Below, piece after piece: positions 60,991-64,000 of a DNA stretch of 64,000 nucleotides (the first letter of the stretch is position 1; each line of letters begins with the position of its first letter). The notes beneath the pieces are model-generated. The model was not told where the DNA came from, made no database searches, and saw nothing but the letters and a program-made list of their open reading frames with translations. Source of the stretch: Thalassotalea litorea (GTDB taxonomy: Bacteria > Pseudomonadota > Gammaproteobacteria > Enterobacterales > Alteromonadaceae); contig NZ_VCBC01000003.1 in NCBI RefSeq assembly GCF_005843925.1, positions 124,001 to 188,000 on the forward strand, given 5' to 3'. The translations under genes and the position numbers were made by a program.

Positions 60991-61602
60991 TTATGCTCTG
61001 GCTTTGCGGTATCTTTGGTGCAGGATCTGTACCCGTTCAACGTAGTTTTTTGTTTCGGTAAAAGGCGGTATGCCGCCGTATTTTCTGACATTTCCTTCAC
61101 CGGCATTATAGGCGGCAGTAGCCAGCTTGATATCGCCGCGATATTTTTTTAACAAGCGGGCGAGATGCTGTACCCCACCTTCGATGTTTTCCCGGGCAAT
61201 AAAAGCATTTTTTACCCCCAGCGATTTTGCTGTTGCAGGCATTAATTGCATCAGGCCCTGCGCGCCTTGTTTGGATATGGCTTGGTGATTAAAGTGAGAT
61301 TCGGCATGAATCACAGCTCGAACAAGCGCCGAATCGACCAGATATTTGGCACTGGCAGATATAATTTCCTGACGATAATCCTCGGTATTTAACTGAGTAC
61401 GATACCAATTCACTTGAGAATGGTTGCTGCAGGCATAGCATTCGGAACGATATAAGGTATAGGGCGTCGACGCTGGAGCTTTATCGGAAAAGGTCACTAC
61501 GCCATCTTCAGACGTGTATTTATAGATATTGCCGCTATTGGCAAATGTAACCGTGGGTAAAAATATTAATAAACCTATTAGCCCCGAAAGCCAGCCTGCC
61601 AT
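60991..61602 (-). CDS. Lytic transglycosylase with DUF4124 N-terminus
   Basis: A 203-aa periplasmic enzyme. After a signal peptide (ends TVTFANSG), a DUF4124-like stretch (IYKYTSEDGVVTFSDKAP) is followed by an SLT domain: catalytic Glu in AVIHAESHFNHQAIS, QGLMQLMPATA and ATAAYNAGEGNV. It cleaves peptidoglycan glycan strands to 1,6-anhydro products. Two Cys (CYAC) after DUF4124 may pair. Precedes the GNAT gene. Confidence 0.92.
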   Translation of the reverse strand: MAGWLSGLIGLLIFLPTVTFANSGNIYKYTSEDGVVTFSDKAPASTPYTLYRSECYACSNHSQVNWYRTQLNTEDYRQEIISASAKYLVDSALVRAVIHAESHFNHQAISKQGAQGLMQLMPATAKSLGVKNAFIARENIEGGVQHLARLLKKYRGDIKLATAAYNAGEGNVRKYGGIPPFTETKNYVERVQILHQRYRKARA

Positions 61603-61654
61603 AATCTCATCACATTATTATTCTTTGATATTGTTAACATAACCAATAAAAACC

Positions 61655-61825
61655 CTATTGGCTATTTCGTTCATTGCCTTGTTCGGCTCGCAACTTGTTT
61701 TGGTAATCTGCAATAACCAGTGGCAGCGCTGCCAACACGGTATCTGCGGCGACCTTATTTTCTTCCAGTAACTGAATTAAATCTACTGCAAGTTGGACAT
61801 GAGCAGGTTCTCTATCGAGAGACAT
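61655..61825 (-). CDS. YbaM-like DUF2496 small protein
   Basis: A 56-aa frame, MSLDREPAHVQLAVDLIQLL followed by EENKVAADTVLAALPLVIADY, matches the E. coli YbaM/DUF2496 pattern (MSLE...VKLAVDLI.LLEEN...TVL.AL) in length and order. Small, helical, cytoplasmic, no known function. It lies between the transglycosylase and PPK2 genes on the same strand. Confidence 0.85.
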   Translation of the reverse strand: MSLDREPAHVQLAVDLIQLLEENKVAADTVLAALPLVIADYQNKLRAEQGNERNSQ

Positions 61826-61887
61826 TTCACTACCCTAATCGTTGAGTCGTTTTATCTGTAAATGGTATCGTGACGCATTGCGACAAA

Positions 61888-62706
61888 TTATTCAAACCTA
61901 AGTTGTTGTTTTGCCCACTCGAGCATATCAGGATCAATTGGCGGCGGGGTGGTATCCACACCTTGCTCTAATAACAGAACCAGGCCTTTGATTGCTGAGA
62001 CTCGTGCGTACCATTTGTGATTGCCATTGACTAAATGCCAGGGCGCATTGCTGGTAGACGTTCGCTTAAACATGTCATTAGTGGCTTGTTCATAGGCCGA
62101 CCACTTTTGGCGATTGCGAATATCTTCTTCGGTCAGCTTCCAGCGCTTAACCGGGTTGTCCAAACGCTCTTTAAAACGCTGTAACTGCTCGTCTTTACTA
62201 ATATGAATGAATGCTTTGATGATGCGAACTCCATCGTCAGTTAGCATACGTTCAAATTCATTGATTTCCTGATAGGCCCGTTGCCACTCATCAATGCTGG
62301 CAAAGCCTTCTACTCGTTCAACCAGTACCCGACCATAATAAGACCGATCAAATATTGCGATACGACCGGGTGGTGGCAAGGCTTTTTGAAATCGATACAA
62401 ATAATGCCGACCTTGTTCATCCTTCGTTGGAGCCGCAATGGGATATACACGAAAGCCACGCGGATCGAGTCGTTCAGTTATGCGACGAATCAAGCCACCT
62501 TTACCACTGGCATCCCAGCCTTCTAATACGATGATAACGCGGCGGCCTTGATGAAAGTATGCCTGTTGCACCGCAAGCAATCGTTTTTGCCAGTGGCTTA
62601 ATTGCTTTTGATACGCTTTTTTATCTTCAATAATGCCTTCGCTGAAATCGACATCACTGAGTTTTGGACTCGGATCACTAATGATTATTTCTGATGGGGT
62701 ATTCAT
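61888..62706 (-). CDS. Polyphosphate kinase 2 family protein
   Basis: A 272-aa PPK2 with Walker A LEGWDASGKGG, the lid-region RRITERLDPRGFRVYPIAAPT, and Walker B FDRSYYGRVLVERVEGF. PPK2 transfers phosphate between polyphosphate and nucleotides (GTP/GDP or ADP/AMP). One-domain size suggests class I or III, but class cannot be assigned by eye. Likely links polyphosphate to nucleotide pools in the cytoplasm. Confidence 0.93.
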   Translation of the reverse strand: MNTPSEIIISDPSPKLSDVDFSEGIIEDKKAYQKQLSHWQKRLLAVQQAYFHQGRRVIIVLEGWDASGKGGLIRRITERLDPRGFRVYPIAAPTKDEQGRHYLYRFQKALPPPGRIAIFDRSYYGRVLVERVEGFASIDEWQRAYQEINEFERMLTDDGVRIIKAFIHISKDEQLQRFKERLDNPVKRWKLTEEDIRNRQKWSAYEQATNDMFKRTSTSNAPWHLVNGNHKWYARVSAIKGLVLLLEQGVDTTPPPIDPDMLEWAKQQLRFE

Positions 62707-62816
62707 TGCAACGCACTCTCAAATAGTAACTCTTTCAGTGTTGGAGACAACTGAGCAAAACTCAAGAAAATCAATGGCTCATTCTCATTTTCACAACTAA
62801 TCTTTAAATTACTTGC

Positions 62817-63614
62817 TTGTTAAATAGGCTGATATTGGTGTTACCTAAGATCCGCAAAGCGATTCCCGCCTGGGTTAAGATCCTGTCCTCAGGGTTATGT
62901 CTTGCTGCCGTTTTTCTCTTGTGTCTGGAAATCATGGTGATTTATGGTCAGGAAGAGGAACGCTTGCCGGGCTGGATCAGCTACCTGGTAAATCTATTAT
63001 TTTATGGCGTGATTTTAATTTGGATTGCTCGTTTGATTTATATCTTTATCTATCTGTTTCAGCAGGATGTTAAAAATCGCGTTTTAGCGGATTTGGCGGC
63101 AACGTATTTATCGACAATTATTGTCTTTTCGAGTGGCTATTATCTGATCAGTTCGCTGGCGGACTATCGTCATTATGTCAATGAATATCACCATTATCAG
63201 ACGTTACCAAAACATTTCCAGGACATTGAATATCCCTATAACACTCGTGGTTTTGTGGGTATCAATCACTCTATGTTTATGGGTGTTTCCGAATTAGTTG
63301 ATGATATTGAGGTGAAGTATGGTCAGCCAGCTTCTGCGTCGCAAAAATGGCAAGCCGTGCACAATCTCGAGGATGTCTTTCTCCCACAATATAATTCAGA
63401 AAAACGATCTTTGTATTTTCTTGAATGTTTCTATTTTAGTGTGGTTACCGTTACCACCTTAGGTTATGGTGACATAACGCCAAACTTTTGGTTTGTAAAA
63501 ATAGCGGCATCGATACAAAGTTTATTAGGTGTGGCAATTGTCGCAGTTGGTTTTGGTTTGATTGTAAATCGTATCCGGCAAAAAGAGCAGATCGATTGTC
63601 AGGAAAGACAATAA
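62817..63614 (+). CDS. Two-helix-pore potassium channel family protein
   Basis: A 265-aa membrane protein with four N-terminal hydrophobic stretches, a periplasmic loop, and a C-terminal pore unit with selectivity filter TVTTLGYGD followed by ITP and a final helix (SIQSLLGVAIVAVGFGLIVN). TTLGYGD is the K+ filter of the Ion_trans_2 class. The start is uncertain: TTG 62817 gives the longest frame and GTG 62838 is an alternative; neither has a clear ribosome site. DUF5062 follows after 10 bp. Confidence 0.85.
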   Translation: MLNRLILVLPKIRKAIPAWVKILSSGLCLAAVFLLCLEIMVIYGQEEERLPGWISYLVNLLFYGVILIWIARLIYIFIYLFQQDVKNRVLADLAATYLSTIIVFSSGYYLISSLADYRHYVNEYHHYQTLPKHFQDIEYPYNTRGFVGINHSMFMGVSELVDDIEVKYGQPASASQKWQAVHNLEDVFLPQYNSEKRSLYFLECFYFSVVTVTTLGYGDITPNFWFVKIAASIQSLLGVAIVAVGFGLIVNRIRQKEQIDCQERQ

Positions 63615-63624
63615 GGAACCTATC

Positions 63625-63885
63625 TTGAAGAAAGTAAAAAATGAAAAAGAGTTATTAAAACAGGCGTTAATTATTGGTCAAAACTATGCCAAAAATCGCG
63701 GCTATCAAAGTTTTGGCGCGACAGATTCTTTTGATCAAAAAGTGGAATGCATCTATCGATTGCTAGTCAACGATAAGCTACTCATACCGCTGCCAGAGGA
63801 TCAGGAAAACGGAGTCCATATGAAAAAGCGATTAGTGAAATGGATCAGTAATCAGTTGCCCGCGGATCACCCGCTATTGAATTAA
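63625..63885 (+). CDS. DUF5062 family protein
   Basis: An 86-aa cytoplasmic protein, start TTG 63625, supported by AAGGAACC 4-8 bases upstream. The sequence (ELLKQALIIGQNYAKNRGY, then DKLLIPLPEDQE and LVKWISNQLPADHPLL) matches DUF5062 in length and order, conserved in Vibrio, Shewanella and Alteromonas. Function unknown. Probably co-transcribed with the K+ channel. Confidence 0.82.
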   Translation: MKKVKNEKELLKQALIIGQNYAKNRGYQSFGATDSFDQKVECIYRLLVNDKLLIPLPEDQENGVHMKKRLVKWISNQLPADHPLLN

Positions 63886-64000
63886 TTGCGCTCTTGCCTT
63901 GTCGCGTTTTCATCTTTCCCGGAAGATTGCGACATAACGCGCATCTGGTTCTTGCATCTGTGTAATATTTAACGCATTATTTTCCGTTCAGAAAAATAAT

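Overview
The window reads as a chromosomal segment of a marine gammaproteobacterium, most likely an Alteromonadales member close to Colwelliaceae. The basis is gene content only: small housekeeping families typical of Alteromonadales and Vibrionales (DUF3010, DUF3581, DUF2797, DUF5062, a YbaM-like protein), a PutA/Lrp pair, many exported peptidases, a GlyGly-CTERM subtilase, and moderate, somewhat AT-rich composition. I saw no rRNA, tRNA, prophage, transposase gene or CRISPR array.

Layout. 0-3.1 kb: a 2OG-Fe(II) oxygenase cut by the window edge, a small lipoprotein, a TlpA-like thioredoxin and a porin O/P-like barrel. 3.2-3.6 kb: an array of about twelve 31-bp palindromic repeats between convergent genes. 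3.6-8.1 kb: putA and a divergent Lrp-type regulator with repeated TATTTGG/CCAAATA boxes between them. 8.2-13.5 kb: a periplasmic TonB-C-domain protein, a macrodomain protein, an Lpp-like lipoprotein facing an L,D-transpeptidase, then a class II aldolase and an enolase-superfamily dehydratase. 13.7-17.7 kb: an AT-rich accessory stretch with unrecognised genes, gene fragments and hairpin-rich DNA. 17.7-27 kb: a four-gene minus-strand operon (ThrE-like exporter, NRDE protein, SDR, amidohydrolase), two DUF885 lipoproteins around a DUF3010 gene, and a UbiA prenyltransferase.

27.3-34.6 kb is the most interesting block. A TonB-dependent receptor with degenerate heme-receptor motifs lies divergent, across a near-perfect Fur box, to an ExbB/MotA-like channel, a DUF2149 protein with an ExbD-like membrane aspartate, and a membrane-anchored periplasmic CobN-like protein. 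No other cobalamin gene is present. The set matches the hmuR/hmuU/hmuV/hmuS part of Bacteroidota heme-uptake loci, so I read it as a heme acquisition and dechelation system.

34.9-46.7 kb holds housekeeping and transport genes: DUF2797 with ArfB, a GIY-YIG protein, DUF3581, PGPGW, LysE, MntP, an RlmI-like methyltransferase, a penicillin acylase, an NSS symporter, and a 272-bp MITE with a target duplication. 46.9-57 kb: a 1668-aa GlyGly-CTERM subtilase, a DUF2878/chalcone-isomerase-like/DUF3833 operon, and a PrnB-like heme-dioxygenase-fold gene with a kynureninase-like PLP enzyme and a divergent Lrp regulator, probably an indole or tryptophan-related pathway. 57-64 kb: a DUF6491 lipoprotein, a DUF1800/DUF1501 pair, a lytic transglycosylase and GNAT enzyme, a YbaM-like protein, PPK2, a K+ channel and DUF5062.
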